Source: Bog-756 sp963837805
Lineage (GTDB): Bacteria; Actinomycetota; Acidimicrobiia; Acidimicrobiales; RAAP-2
Length of the DNA stretch: 64,000 nt
Assembly: GCA_963837805.1 (NCBI GenBank)
Contig: CAWIOU010000024.1
Coordinates: 295,551 to 359,550 of the forward strand
Reading direction: 5' to 3'
The position numbers were made by a program, and so were the translations under genes. The notes under the pieces were generated by a model, which saw only the letters and a list, made by a program, of their open reading frames with translations, made no database searches and was not told where the DNA came from. Shown here one piece after another: positions 8,524-17,696 of the stretch (within the stretch, counting starts at the first letter, position 1; each line of letters opens with the position of its first letter).

Positions 8524-9264
8524 TCAGGCCGGATCAGTTTTGGCGGCGATCCGTCGCATCGATGCGATCTCCTGTGCCGACATGTTCTGGTCGTGGGCCT
8601 TCCACTCTGCGCACTCCTTCATCCGTGCTCGGACCGGGTCCCGATCGAACCGGCTCAGGAAGCTGTGGGTCAGGACCCGGCGGCCCATGCCGATCACCAG
8701 CCCCTCCAAATGATTGGTCGGCACTTGTCCGGAGGACATGAGTAAGTAGGCCAGGGCCACGTCGACGGAGGGATCGCCCCGACCTGCGTTGGTCCAGTCA
8801 ATGACCACCGGCCCGGTCGGACCGATCATCACGTTGAGCGGATGAAGGTCCAAATGGAGGAATGCGTCACCCTGTCCGATGGGCACGGCAGGCAGAAAAT
8901 CAGGGGGAGGCACCTCATGCAGCTGATGATGGAGGGCGGCCAGGATGTGTCCCTGACGGCGGATCATCCACGGATGCCTGGTCAGGTAGTCCACCATCGA
9001 CGGACCGTGGATCCGCTCCATGATGAGGTTGGACTGGTTGTCGGTCAGCTCCTGTACCGCCGGGACCGGATAGCCATGCACCCGGAGATACTCCATGATC
9101 CGGGCCTCCGCCTCGAGGGATCGACCATCCCGCGACCGGCGTAGGACCAGATCCGGTCCGAATTCGAAGATGTCGGCATCGCGGCCGGAGGCCAGCAGGG
9201 GACCAACTTCTTGCACGTCGTAAGCGTAACGGAACGATGGTCGTGTGGGTCTGAGGGGCACCAA
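8524..9264 (-). CDS. APH-family phosphotransferase
   Basis: 246 residues. The aminoglycoside-phosphotransferase/choline-kinase fold is shown by the catalytic loop HLDLHPLNVMIG and the metal-binding segment VIDWTNAGRGDPSVDVA. The N-terminal part carries a short glycine loop (LASGRDADIFEF) and the ATP-anchoring Lys position appears as an Arg (VLRRSRDG). Substrate cannot be told: such proteins phosphorylate sugars, antibiotics or small alcohols. Monocistronic on the minus strand, flanked by the tandem repeat and the SRPBCC gene. Start ATG 9264 is the only in-frame choice near the N-terminus. Confidence 0.85.
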   Translation of the reverse strand: MVPLRPTRPSFRYAYDVQEVGPLLASGRDADIFEFGPDLVLRRSRDGRSLEAEARIMEYLRVHGYPVPAVQELTDNQSNLIMERIHGPSMVDYLTRHPWMIRRQGHILAALHHQLHEVPPPDFLPAVPIGQGDAFLHLDLHPLNVMIGPTGPVVIDWTNAGRGDPSVDVALAYLLMSSGQVPTNHLEGLVIGMGRRVLTHSFLSRFDRDPVRARMKECAEWKAHDQNMSAQEIASMRRIAAKTDPA

Positions 9265-9372
9265 CGGTCGGGACCCGACTCACTGTCGCGAGTCATCGCC
9301 CTCGGTCGGGGCCATGACGCGGCCGTCGCCCCTCCGATCGACAGGGGCCGAGCCCCGTCAGGCTCCGACCGG

Positions 9373-9873
9373 TCAGCTGTCGGCGCCGGGCTCGGGCCGG
9401 TCTACGTCGGCCCGGGAGACGGCCCGGCCACGTTCGCCGGACTCGAGCAGCCGGCCGATCTCGGCCACCTCGGTGTCCACCGAGCGGGAGAACCACTTGC
9501 CGGCCACCCGGTCGTGGATCCACCCCAGCGGACCGTGACCGAGGTCGAGTTCCTCGACGTGGCGGATCCGGGTCCCGCCGTCCACGGCCTCGATCTCGAA
9601 CCAGGCGTGGAGACGACGGGGTACCCCGTGTTCCAGCGTGACGTCGATCGAGCGGGGCCGGTCCCAGCGGTAGCGGGTGATCACCGATCCGGGGAAACGG
9701 CCGAGGAACTTCCCGTCTTCTCGCGCCACCATCCCGTCGGGCGTGTCGGCCAACTTGGTGACCCATACCATCTTGGTATCGGCCCTGGTGTACTGAGCCG
9801 GGTCGAGCACGAAGTCGAACACCTCGTCGGGTGTCACGCCTCTGGCCACCGTGGTGCCTTCACCTCTGACCAT
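9373..9873 (-). CDS. SRPBCC (START-like) lipid/polyketide-binding family protein
   Basis: 166 residues. The pattern is typical of polyketide cyclase/SRPBCC folds: an N-terminal TPDEVFDFVLDPAQYTRADT, then VTKLAD, a central ITRYRWDRPRSIDVTLEHG and a C-terminal helix WFSRSVDTEVAEIGRLLES. Members bind hydrophobic ligands in a helix-grip cavity. Start chosen: ATG 9873 with ggagg 7 nt upstream; the longer frame is the shadow of the SDR gene. It overlaps the 3' end of that gene by 14 nt, so the two are an operon. Confidence 0.8.
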   Translation of the reverse strand: MVRGEGTTVARGVTPDEVFDFVLDPAQYTRADTKMVWVTKLADTPDGMVAREDGKFLGRFPGSVITRYRWDRPRSIDVTLEHGVPRRLHAWFEIEAVDGGTRIRHVEELDLGHGPLGWIHDRVAGKWFSRSVDTEVAEIGRLLESGERGRAVSRADVDRPEPGADS

Positions 9874-10741
9874 GTCCGCTCCTCCCGCTCGACGGGCCGG
9901 CGGCACGGTCACGCGAACCGGTGGTGGCCAGCCGGCGCATGGCCTTCTGGTAGGCCACGGGCGCAAACGTGCGCGCCATGGGGGCGAGCAGTGGCAGCCA
10001 GGCTGCATTGATGTCGATCCTCGGCCCACCCATCCGATCAGCCACCAGTGCGGCCACCCCGTCGGCCGTCCGGCGCACCATCTTGGGAGGGAGTGAGCCC
10101 CCGTCCTCGTTGCCCGACAGGCCCATCGCGGTGGGAACCCAACCCGGGTAGAGCACGTGGACCGACACGCCGCGGGACGCCACCTCGTGGGCCACCGATT
10201 CGCTGAAAGTCGAAATGGCGGCCTTCGATGCGGCATAAGCGCCTTGGCCGGGTTCGGGAGCGCGGGCCGAGTCGGACGACACGTTGACCACGACACCCGC
10301 GCCCCGGTCGACCATGCCGGGCAGCACGGCCAGCGTGCCGGTGACCGTGCTGAAGAAGTTGACGTCGAACACCTGGCGCACCGTGCCGACGTTGCCGCCA
10401 GGCGCGGGCAGCATCAGGTCGACCCCGGCATTGTTGACCAAGATGTCGATCCTTCCCCGGTGGGCCTCCAGGTCGGCCAGGGTGTCGCGGAAGGCCTCGC
10501 CGTCGGCCACGTCGCACACCTGGGTGGTGCTCCCGAGTGAACGTCGTGACAACTCCGCCCCGACCTCGTCGAGCAGGGTTCGCCGACGGGCCAGGCCGAC
10601 CACCGATGCACCCCGCTCGGCCAGGGTCAGCGCCAAGGCTCGCCCAATTCCCGACGAGGCCCCAGTCACGACGGCTACCTGCCCGTCGTAGTGCCGGGGC
10701 GGTCGGTGATGACGGATCACAGGGGCAAACTTAACGGCCAC
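9860..10741 (-). CDS. Short-chain dehydrogenase/reductase (SDR)
   Basis: 293 residues from GTG 10741 (gagg upstream); the N-terminus before the Rossmann fold is uncertain. TGASSGIG is the cofactor loop, DVAD binds adenine, NNAG follows, VNVSS carries the catalytic Ser and YAASK the Tyr-Lys pair, and PGWV closes the site. The acid-free end of beta-2 (GLARRR) suggests NADP(H). A C-terminal extension of about 50 residues resembles SDRs that act on lipids. In an operon with the SRPBCC gene, suggesting a joint role with a hydrophobic substrate. Confidence 0.85.
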   Translation of the reverse strand: MAVKFAPVIRHHRPPRHYDGQVAVVTGASSGIGRALALTLAERGASVVGLARRRTLLDEVGAELSRRSLGSTTQVCDVADGEAFRDTLADLEAHRGRIDILVNNAGVDLMLPAPGGNVGTVRQVFDVNFFSTVTGTLAVLPGMVDRGAGVVVNVSSDSARAPEPGQGAYAASKAAISTFSESVAHEVASRGVSVHVLYPGWVPTAMGLSGNEDGGSLPPKMVRRTADGVAALVADRMGGPRIDINAAWLPLLAPMARTFAPVAYQKAMRRLATTGSRDRAAGPSSGRSGHGQR

Positions 10742-10806
10742 CGTCCTCGGGCGCTGTCGTGGGGCAATCGGGCCGGTTCGGCCGCCGGGCAAGGACGGGA
10801 CCAACC

Positions 10807-11463
10807 TCACCCTGGGGAGAGCGGGCCGCACGGTGCCGTGAAGCCTTCACCCGTCTTGGAGCAGTCCCACCGCCACCAACCGCGCCGCGCCTCGGCGAGG
10901 CCACGCACATGCTCCGACACGAAGCCGACCGAGCGGGCGGCGTCGGCGTTGAGCGCGTTGTCGTCGAGGAACAGGACCCGGTCCCGCCCGACCGGGAGGA
11001 GCTCGGCCACCCGCTCGAAGACGGCACTATCCGGCTTGACCAGGCCGAGGTCGAACGAGAGGAAGCGGTAGTCGAAGAGGTCGAGGATGGGCCAGCGCGC
11101 CACCTGGTCGTCCCAGTGGGTGGAGTTGGTGTTGCTGAGACAACCGATCGGGACGGTGCGCCGAACCTCGGTGAGCAGCTCCGAGGCGCCCGGATACGGG
11201 CCAATCGGCCACTCGCGGAACACCCGGAGGAACTCCTCGGGCGAGACCGGCAACCCCCACTCGGACACCACCCCGTTCGAGAATTCGTCGGCCGTGCACC
11301 GACCGCTCTCGAAGCGACGCACCCAGGGGCTGGTGAGCCACCGCTTCCATACCTCTTCGTCGCTGGCGATCCCGGCCAGCTCGGCCATCGACCCCACCCC
11401 GCCGAGCTCGATGAGCACCCCACCCAGGTCGAACAGCACGAGGTCGACGTCGCGCCCGGTCAT
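10807..11463 (-). CDS. HAD-superfamily hydrolase (IA, YihX-like)
   Basis: 218 residues. Motif I is LVLFDLGGVLIEL; in YihX-like members the position of the second Asp is Gly, as here. Motif II is in CLSNTNSTHWDD, motif III has the conserved Lys (LGLVKPDSAVF), and motif IV reads VLFLDDNALNADAA. The cap domain of about 60 residues holds VWKRWLTSPWV. Likely a sugar-phosphate or other small phosphatase; the substrate is not evident. The gene is separate from its neighbours: the SDR starts 66 nt downstream and the divergent ABC gene starts 174 nt upstream. Confidence 0.85.
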   Translation of the reverse strand: MTGRDVDLVLFDLGGVLIELGGVGSMAELAGIASDEEVWKRWLTSPWVRRFESGRCTADEFSNGVVSEWGLPVSPEEFLRVFREWPIGPYPGASELLTEVRRTVPIGCLSNTNSTHWDDQVARWPILDLFDYRFLSFDLGLVKPDSAVFERVAELLPVGRDRVLFLDDNALNADAARSVGFVSEHVRGLAEARRGWWRWDCSKTGEGFTAPCGPLSPG

Positions 11464-11637
11464 CCAGGCGAATGTAGTCCCCTCAACGGGACAAGCTGAC
11501 CGCCGGAGCAGGTGACCGCCGACGCACGGGCGCGCTCCGTTCAGGCGGGAGCGCCGGCGGTTAACATCGCGCCGACCATCGACCCCGACGTCAGCCGGTT
11601 GACGTCGTCAGTCCCCCAACGTCAGCCCGGAGCGGCC

Positions 11638-12435
11638 ATGCACACCGAGGTGATCCGGCTCGAGAACGTCTCGGTGGTGCGCGGCGGTACGTCGCTGCTC
11701 GACGACATCTCCTGGACGGTGCGGGCGGGGGAGCGGTGGGCCCTGCTGGGCCCGAACGGCTCGGGCAAGACCACGCTGCTCAAGGTGGTCGGATCGACAC
11801 TGTGGCCGACCAGGGGAGTGGTCGAGATTCTGGGTGAGCGCCTCGGGCAGGTGGACATGCGCGAGCTCCGTCGTCGAATCGCCGTGGTCAGTGCATCGGT
11901 GGGACGGACCCTGCGCCCCGAGCTGGCCGCCCTCGATGTGGTGATGACCGGCCGCCATGCTGCCTTGGAGACCTGGTGGCACGAGTACACCGAGGCCGAT
12001 CGGGACCAGGCCCGGTCCCTGCTCGCCGGGGCCGGATTCGGCGGTCCGCGATTCGCCGAACGACCCTTCGGCCTGCTGTCCGAAGGCGAGCGCCAACAGG
12101 TCCTGTTGGCCCGGGCTCTGATGGCCGACCCCGAGCTTCTATTGATGGACGAGCCCGCCGCCGGACTCGACCTCGGAGCCAGGGAACAGCTGGTGGCCCG
12201 ACTGGCCGATCTGGCCGCCGACCCGACCGTGCCCCCTCTGGTCCTGGTGACCCATCACCTGGAGGAGATCCCGCCCGGGGTCACCCACGCCGCGCTGCTG
12301 AGAGGCGGGGCGATGGTCGGGAGCGGACCAGTGGCCGAGGTCCTCACCGGGGAGGCCGTCTCCCGTGCCTTCGGCGTGTCGGTGGTCGTCGAGCGGAGCG
12401 ACGGCAGGTGGACGGCCCGATCGGTGCCGTCCTGA
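11638..12435 (+). CDS. ABC transporter ATP-binding protein
   Basis: 265 residues. Walker A GPNGSGKTT, Q-loop region VVSASVG, signature LSEGERQ, Walker B LLLMDEPA and switch LVTHH are all present. The overall style (VIRLENVSVVRGG, LLDDISWTV, and the unusual signature LSEGERQQ) is that of the orphan iron-chelate/molybdate-like YhbG/ModF group of stand-alone ATPases. No permease lies nearby, so it may serve a non-transport role or an unlinked transporter. Start chosen: ATG 11638; an upstream in-frame stretch has no conserved content. Confidence 0.88.
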   Translation: MHTEVIRLENVSVVRGGTSLLDDISWTVRAGERWALLGPNGSGKTTLLKVVGSTLWPTRGVVEILGERLGQVDMRELRRRIAVVSASVGRTLRPELAALDVVMTGRHAALETWWHEYTEADRDQARSLLAGAGFGGPRFAERPFGLLSEGERQQVLLARALMADPELLLMDEPAAGLDLGAREQLVARLADLAADPTVPPLVLVTHHLEEIPPGVTHAALLRGGAMVGSGPVAEVLTGEAVSRAFGVSVVVERSDGRWTARSVPS

Positions 12436-12562
12436 CCCACCCGCCCTTGCCGGGCCGATGGAGTCCGCCGACCCCTTCCGATAGTGTCCGGCGCCGAACC
12501 GCTGTGCCACCGCTCCGACCCGGACGGTGCCTGCGGCCGGGGAGGACAGCACGAGGATGGGC

Positions 12563-13432
12563 ATGCCGAAGGACGTGGGCGTGGTGGACACCATGGTGGG
12601 GTTCCCGCACGCCGACATGAAGGAGGCCTACCGGTTCATCACCCGGCAGACCAAGGACGTCGAGTCCCAGGAGAAGTTCGAGTTCCCGGTCGAGTACATC
12701 TTCAAAGACGTGCCGGGGAAGGAACTGCGGGGGTCGACCGACCCGATCGGGGTGACCCTTCGGGAGATGGACCTGTGGGGCGTCGAGATGGCGCTGATCG
12801 GGGTGGGTGACCCGTCGGGGACGGGCGCCGAGGCAGTGTCACGGTTCCCCGACCGGTTCATTCCCTGCGCCAACGCCGACCCCAACGACGGCATGGCCGG
12901 GATCAGGCGCCTGGTCGAGGAGTACGAGACCTACGGCGTCCGCGCCGTCGGGGTCTTTCCTGCCGGCACCTTCCCCCAGGTCCCGATCAACGACAAGAAG
13001 ATGTACCCGCTCTACGCCAAATGCGTGGAGTTGGGCATCCCGATCTTCTGCTGCGCGGGGATCCCCGGTCCTCGCCTCAAGGCGGCCTGCCAGCACGTGG
13101 AGCTCATCGACGAGGTCATGTTCGACTTCCCCGAACTGGTTTTCGTGACCCGCCACGGCTGCGAGCCGTGGACGGATCTGGCCGTCAAGCTCATGCTCAA
13201 ATGGCCCGGCCTGCACTACTCCACCAGTGCGTTCGCTCCCCGGTACTACCCCCAGGCCATCATCGACTACGCCAACACACGCGGTGCCGACAAGATCATC
13301 TATGCCGGCTACTTCCCGATGGGCCTCTCCCTCGAGCGGATCATGGGCGAGCTGCCCTCGGTCGGCTTCAAGGACGAGGTCTGGCCCAAGTTCCTGCGGA
13401 CCAACGCGCTCCGGGTCCTCGGCCTGGGCTGA
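12563..13432 (+). CDS. Amidohydrolase-2 family protein
   Basis: 289 residues. TIM-barrel metal hydrolases of the ACMSD-like group end with the pattern seen here (ADKIIYAGYFPMGLSLERI) and carry a central FVTRHGCEPWTDLAVKLM. The usual HxH after beta-1 is replaced by VVDTMVGFPH, so only one N-terminal His is visible; activity is therefore uncertain. Such proteins are common in actinobacterial CoA and aromatic catabolism loci. Start chosen: ATG 12563, because gagg lies 6 nt upstream; two further in-frame ATGs are 5'. Confidence 0.8.
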   Translation: MPKDVGVVDTMVGFPHADMKEAYRFITRQTKDVESQEKFEFPVEYIFKDVPGKELRGSTDPIGVTLREMDLWGVEMALIGVGDPSGTGAEAVSRFPDRFIPCANADPNDGMAGIRRLVEEYETYGVRAVGVFPAGTFPQVPINDKKMYPLYAKCVELGIPIFCCAGIPGPRLKAACQHVELIDEVMFDFPELVFVTRHGCEPWTDLAVKLMLKWPGLHYSTSAFAPRYYPQAIIDYANTRGADKIIYAGYFPMGLSLERIMGELPSVGFKDEVWPKFLRTNALRVLGLG

Positions 13433-13588
13433 TCGGGCGACAGCCGGGGGCCAGTGTGGGCCTCTCGGTCCACCGGGCGCCACCGGTGCCCGCGTCACAC
13501 GACAGGGCTGATAGGCCCGTCCGGCTGGGAACAGGTTCACGGCCGACGGGGTTGCAACGAACAGACGTACCGACAGCCGAGGAGCAAC

Positions 13589-14236
13589 ATGACCGATACC
13601 CGGACGATCGAAGCAACCAGTCAGGACACCGAGAAAACCACGGCGGACTTCTGGTTCGATCCACTGTGCCCGTGGGCGTGGATCACCTCACGGTGGATCC
13701 TCAACGTCGCCGAGGTGCGGGACGTCGAGGTCCGGTGGCACGTGATGTCCCTGGCCTACCTCAACTCGAGCAAGGAGGAGATCCCCGAGAAGTACCGGGA
13801 GCTGCTCAACGAAGCGTGGGGTCCGGTGCGGGTGTGCATGGCCGCCGAGCAGGCCTTCGGTTCTGATGTCCTCCAGCCGCTCTATACCGCGCTCGGCAGC
13901 CGCTTCCACATCGAGCAGAAGCCCAAGGACCGGGCCACGTTCGAGGAGGCGCTGGCGGAGGTGGGCCTGCCCACCTCGCTGGCCGACGCGGCCGAGACCG
14001 ACCAATACGACCAGGCGGTCATCAGCTCCCACCGGGTGGGCATGGACCAGGTCGGGGAGGATGTGGGTACCCCGATCATCAGTGTCAACGGGACGGCGAT
14101 CTTCGGCCCGGTGGTCACCCCGGCCCCCAAGGGTGAGGCCGCCGGAGTGCTGTGGGACGGCGTGCTGCTGGTGGCCGGGACACCGGGGTTCTTCGAGCTG
14201 AAGCGCAGCCGGAATGTGCCGCCGACCTTCGACTGA
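13589..14236 (+). CDS. Mycothiol-dependent nitroreductase-like DsbA-fold protein (Rv2466c type)
   Basis: 215 residues. The DsbA-like thioredoxin fold has the FWFDPLCPWAW active site, where the second Cys of the usual CPWC is Ala. The cis-Pro loop is VGTPIISVNG. Homologues such as Mycobacterium tuberculosis Rv2466c use mycothiol as the electron donor, which is one reason to place the window in Actinomycetota. With a single Cys this copy would work by a monothiol mechanism. Start ATG 13589 follows gaggagcaac. Separated from the amidohydrolase by 156 nt. Confidence 0.85.
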   Translation: MTDTRTIEATSQDTEKTTADFWFDPLCPWAWITSRWILNVAEVRDVEVRWHVMSLAYLNSSKEEIPEKYRELLNEAWGPVRVCMAAEQAFGSDVLQPLYTALGSRFHIEQKPKDRATFEEALAEVGLPTSLADAAETDQYDQAVISSHRVGMDQVGEDVGTPIISVNGTAIFGPVVTPAPKGEAAGVLWDGVLLVAGTPGFFELKRSRNVPPTFD

Positions 14237-14329
14237 GGTCGCGGCCGAATCTCTGCGCACCCCGTCCCTGATCACGGCGACAGAGGTGCTTCTTCACTGC
14301 CGGGACGGAGATCTCCCTCGTCACGCGAC

Positions 14330-16714
14330 TCAGTGAGTGCCGGCGGTCTCGTTAGCCGACAGGATCTCGTAGGTGGGGTTGATCATGGCCAGTCTGTTGT
14401 GGTGCTTTCCGACTGTTCCCTCGGCCATCAGCAACGTGCCGTTGCGAATGCCGGCAATCGACTGTCGGCCCAGGAAGACAAGGGTGACTGCGTGACCGCT
14501 GTGGTCGACCAGGGTGCATTCGAGACTCTTGGCATGCCCTGAGGGCTGGACCCGCAAGGTCTTCACCCGACCGGCAACCCGCACACGACTCCGCCACTCG
14601 ATCTCGGAGACAGCGGTCGTGCCCGGAACCGGCGGATCGAGATGCCGCTTCCCCGTGCGCACCGTTGACGGCTTGCGCACGTAGCTCACTGCCTCCTCGA
14701 GGAGCTCGGTCTCGTGCTCGATCCCCGGGGCCACCAGGAAGGGCACGATCGTGGCATTCACATGGCTCACCTGACTCACCACATCGACGATTCGGTCGGC
14801 CGTCTGATCGTGAAGGATCCGCTTCCAGGCCCTTCCGTAGGAGCGCCTGGGCAACAGGATGGTCACCTCGGTTTCGCCATCGGCCAGTTCGGCGGCCAAC
14901 TCCAGTGAGGCCCTCGTCAGGCGCCGATCGGGGCAATCGATGACGTCGAGCGACATCCGGGACAGCCCGAGTCGCTGCCAACGTTCGATGAGCAACTGGG
15001 CCCGAATGTCGTCGATGTTGAAGTGGACCGCCCGCAGTTCGTCTGGAGTGAGACTCCTCGCATATTGGATGGCCCGGGCACTGGCCAAGTCGATGCGGTC
15101 AACCAGAATGACGACGACACTCCGACGCAGGATCGGAACCTCGCAGGCCTGGATGGCTGCTCCCTCTTCCAGGACCTCGTCCTCGGCCCGATACTGCCGG
15201 TTCATCCGCACCAGGGCGTAGACGATGAGGGGCATGACGACCACGACAATCCATCCGCCCTGTGTGAACTCGGCGATGGCGAACACGACAACGATCACCG
15301 CGCACACGATGGCGGCGGCAGAGTTGACGGCGACTCCCTTCCGCCAATGGTCGTCCTTGTGGGTGAAATGGTGCTTCGCCATTCCCGCACCGGCCATGGT
15401 GAATCCGGTGAAGACACCGATGGCGTACATGGGGATGAGGGCCGAGACCTTCGCCCCGGTGACCAGCAGGAGGACGATCGAAGCCGTGGCCAGGACGATG
15501 ATCCCGTTGGAGAAGACGAGCCGGTGGCCCCGGACGGTCAGCATTCGGGGAAGAAACGAGTCCTCGGCAACGAAGCTGACCAGGAAGGGGAAGCCGGTGA
15601 AGCTGGTGTTGGCGGCGAGGATCAGTATGAGGGCAGTCGCCGCCTGCAACATGTAGAAGAGAACATGGCCTACCGGACTGGTCCCATAGACGAGTTTGCC
15701 GATCTCCGATACCAGGGTGGGCGTGCCCGACACGAATGGCAGCGCATGTGTCAGCGCGGCGAGGATCGACACGCCGAGGAACATCACTCCGAGAATGGTG
15801 CTCATGAGCACGAGCGTGGTCCTGGCATTTCTTGCCTGAGGAGCCTTGAAGATGCTGACTCCGTTCGAGATTGCCTCGGTGCCGGTCATCGCCGAACTCC
15901 CCTGTGCAAATGCACGCAGCAGGAAGAAGGCTGAGATGCCCAGGATGAGGCCACCGGAGGAGTGCCCAATGGGCACCGTGCCGGGCGCTTGAGGAGCGTG
16001 GGCCAGGCCGGCAGTCATCTCTCTGACCAGCCCGGCGCCGATGAGCAGGGCCATATTGGCGATGAAGAAGTAGGTCGGAATAGCGAAGACCCGACCCGCC
16101 TCGCGGATGCCCCGGAGGTTGCCGTAAGCCAGGACGACGACGAAGCCGATCGACATCGGGACCGCGTAGCCCGAGAGTGGGGGGATGGCCGAGATGATGG
16201 CGTCCGCACCGGCGGCGACGGACACGGCGACGGTGATGGTGTAGCTGATGAGTAGGGCCGCCCCGGCGATCTGAGCCAGGTTGGGCCCGAAGTTGTCCCG
16301 GCTCACCACGTACGATCCACCCGCCTTGGGGTAGGACTTGACGACGTCCCGATAACAGATCGTCACGATGGCCAGGACGGCAAGGATGACCGCGGTGAGC
16401 GGAGTAACCAGGGAAAACGCGGCCAGGCCACCGATCGGGATGAGAACCCGGATCATCTGCTCGCTGGCGTAGGCCGACGATGACATGACGTCGGACGACA
16501 ACACAGCCAGAGCAGTGGGCTTGCCCAGGCGCTGCCCTGCAAGTTGGTCGCTTACCAGGGGGGCACCGAGGAGTGCACGCTTGACCCGGTAACGCAGGCT
16601 CTCGGGAAGGCTCGTGGCCAGCGTGGTATCCGTGCGGGCAGGGAGCTTGGTCAGGTCGTGAGTAGGAGTCTTCTTGACATCGATGGGGCTGGTGTCGGTC
16701 TCTGGAACCGTCAT
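14330..16714 (-). CDS. APC-family amino acid permease fused to a C-terminal OB-fold domain
   Basis: 794 residues. Residues about 60-540 form an APC superfamily transporter with about 12 helices; the N-terminal signature is AVLSSDVMSSSAYASEQM and SYPKAGGSYVVSRDNFG. A cytoplasmic region of about 150 residues follows (VVVILVDRIDLASARAIQYARS), of the kind seen in KUP/YfmA-like APC proteins. The last 85 residues (RSRVRVAGRVKTLRVQPSG ... VFLGRQSIAGIRNGTLL) read as an OB-fold of the Rv2694c type. In mycobacteria the permease Rv2690c and the OB-fold protein Rv2694c are separate nearby genes. Start chosen: ATG 16714; the 5' extension overlaps unrelated sequence. Confidence 0.85.
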   Translation of the reverse strand: MTVPETDTSPIDVKKTPTHDLTKLPARTDTTLATSLPESLRYRVKRALLGAPLVSDQLAGQRLGKPTALAVLSSDVMSSSAYASEQMIRVLIPIGGLAAFSLVTPLTAVILAVLAIVTICYRDVVKSYPKAGGSYVVSRDNFGPNLAQIAGAALLISYTITVAVSVAAGADAIISAIPPLSGYAVPMSIGFVVVLAYGNLRGIREAGRVFAIPTYFFIANMALLIGAGLVREMTAGLAHAPQAPGTVPIGHSSGGLILGISAFFLLRAFAQGSSAMTGTEAISNGVSIFKAPQARNARTTLVLMSTILGVMFLGVSILAALTHALPFVSGTPTLVSEIGKLVYGTSPVGHVLFYMLQAATALILILAANTSFTGFPFLVSFVAEDSFLPRMLTVRGHRLVFSNGIIVLATASIVLLLVTGAKVSALIPMYAIGVFTGFTMAGAGMAKHHFTHKDDHWRKGVAVNSAAAIVCAVIVVVFAIAEFTQGGWIVVVVMPLIVYALVRMNRQYRAEDEVLEEGAAIQACEVPILRRSVVVILVDRIDLASARAIQYARSLTPDELRAVHFNIDDIRAQLLIERWQRLGLSRMSLDVIDCPDRRLTRASLELAAELADGETEVTILLPRRSYGRAWKRILHDQTADRIVDVVSQVSHVNATIVPFLVAPGIEHETELLEEAVSYVRKPSTVRTGKRHLDPPVPGTTAVSEIEWRSRVRVAGRVKTLRVQPSGHAKSLECTLVDHSGHAVTLVFLGRQSIAGIRNGTLLMAEGTVGKHHNRLAMINPTYEILSANETAGTH

Positions 16715-16803
16715 GGTCGTCCCCCCGGAGCGAGATCGGCCCACGCTAGCTGCCTGTGACCTCCTCCACCGCGAGTCGTGCCTGACGACTGCCGCTGACC
16801 GGC

Positions 16804-17280
16804 CTACATCCGAGCCCGGTATTCGCGTGTGATGAATGCAGGAGCGTACGGGAGATACAGCTGCTGGGTTCGGTGATCGAGGGCAAAGAAGCTCCACGTC
16901 ACCATCCCCGGACAGTTCGAAGCCTCGCATTCGCAACCCGAGACATCGGAATCACCAAATGCGTTGAGCCGATAGTCGATCGTCACCTCCTCTCCCTGGC
17001 CGATCTCTCGCCACGCGAAGACGCGGACACCACTCCTCATGGCGTTGGGGTCACACGAATGGTTCAGGTAGCAGCCCGGCGGAAGGAGGACCGCACTCCT
17101 GTCGAAGTCGAGTTCGCAGAGATGCCGTCGTTCGTCGTCGGAAAGACGCCACAGGTCGGACCGGCCAACAACGCGACCGTGGCGCCGGCGGAAGATGAAC
17201 TCTCCTCTCCGAAAGGCCCGACGTGCGAACACCCCCAGTCCCTTTGGGCCCGCGTCGCCCACGGCGACGTCCGAAATCAT
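16804..17280 (-). CDS. SET-domain protein, putative lysine methyltransferase
   Basis: 158 residues. The SET core is evident: an N-terminal GPKGLGVFARRAFRRGEFI (SAM-binding GxG), the knot motif YLNHSCDPNA, the EEVTIDYRL motif with the catalytic Tyr, and a post-SET Cys cluster (CECEASNCPG) for one zinc. There is no chromatin-reader domain. Bacterial SET proteins of this size probably modify non-histone proteins or were taken from eukaryotes. The start ATG 17280 leaves a 416-nt gap to the divergent gene. Only 89 nt separate its end from the permease start, so the two could be co-transcribed. Confidence 0.85.
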   Translation of the reverse strand: MISDVAVGDAGPKGLGVFARRAFRRGEFIFRRRHGRVVGRSDLWRLSDDERRHLCELDFDRSAVLLPPGCYLNHSCDPNAMRSGVRVFAWREIGQGEEVTIDYRLNAFGDSDVSGCECEASNCPGMVTWSFFALDHRTQQLYLPYAPAFITREYRARM

Positions 17281-17696
17281 CTACGCATAGTGGCCGATCG
17301 TGCCTGCCTGGATGGTCAAACCCGTGCTCCTATCGCCGGGGGGCCACCCCAGCCTCCCCTCCGGAGGGTCGGTGGTTGGCACCTACGTGGTGACCCAGCC
17401 CCGCATCGGCCCGGCATCGGCATCGGTATCGGTATCGTCGACGGCACCAGGTGAGGGGCGAGGGGCGGGCGGTGCGTGGTGATGAGGGAGCGACTCGGAC
17501 CCCGGTCACCTGGACCGTTGCCCACGAGTTGAGCGGGGCCCACCGGCCGGTGTAGGAATTGACCCACAACGCACCGGGGGGTGCCATGGGGTCGCGAGGA
17601 GCGGCCGTTGTCGGCACTGTCGTTCCCCGACCATCCACCACTGCGGAATTGCCTGTGGTTAGGGTTTTTCTGCACGGAGCGTAGGTCGAGGAGCTG
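17281..17696. other. Divergent intergenic region with a 4 x 6-nt tandem repeat
   Basis: No gene is visible in these 416 nt. It must hold the promoters of the SET gene (leftward) and of the SepX/GlpR-like gene (rightward). A short microsatellite of four 6-nt units, gcatcg twice and gtatcg twice, lies at 17414-17437. The segment 17640-17675 is locally AT-richer and is the likeliest promoter for the rightward gene. Confidence 0.5.

Noticed and set aside
9211..10011. Plus-strand 266-residue frame opposite SRPBCC and SDR genes
   Set aside because: Antisense shadow; the minus-strand genes have clear family motifs and ribosome sites.
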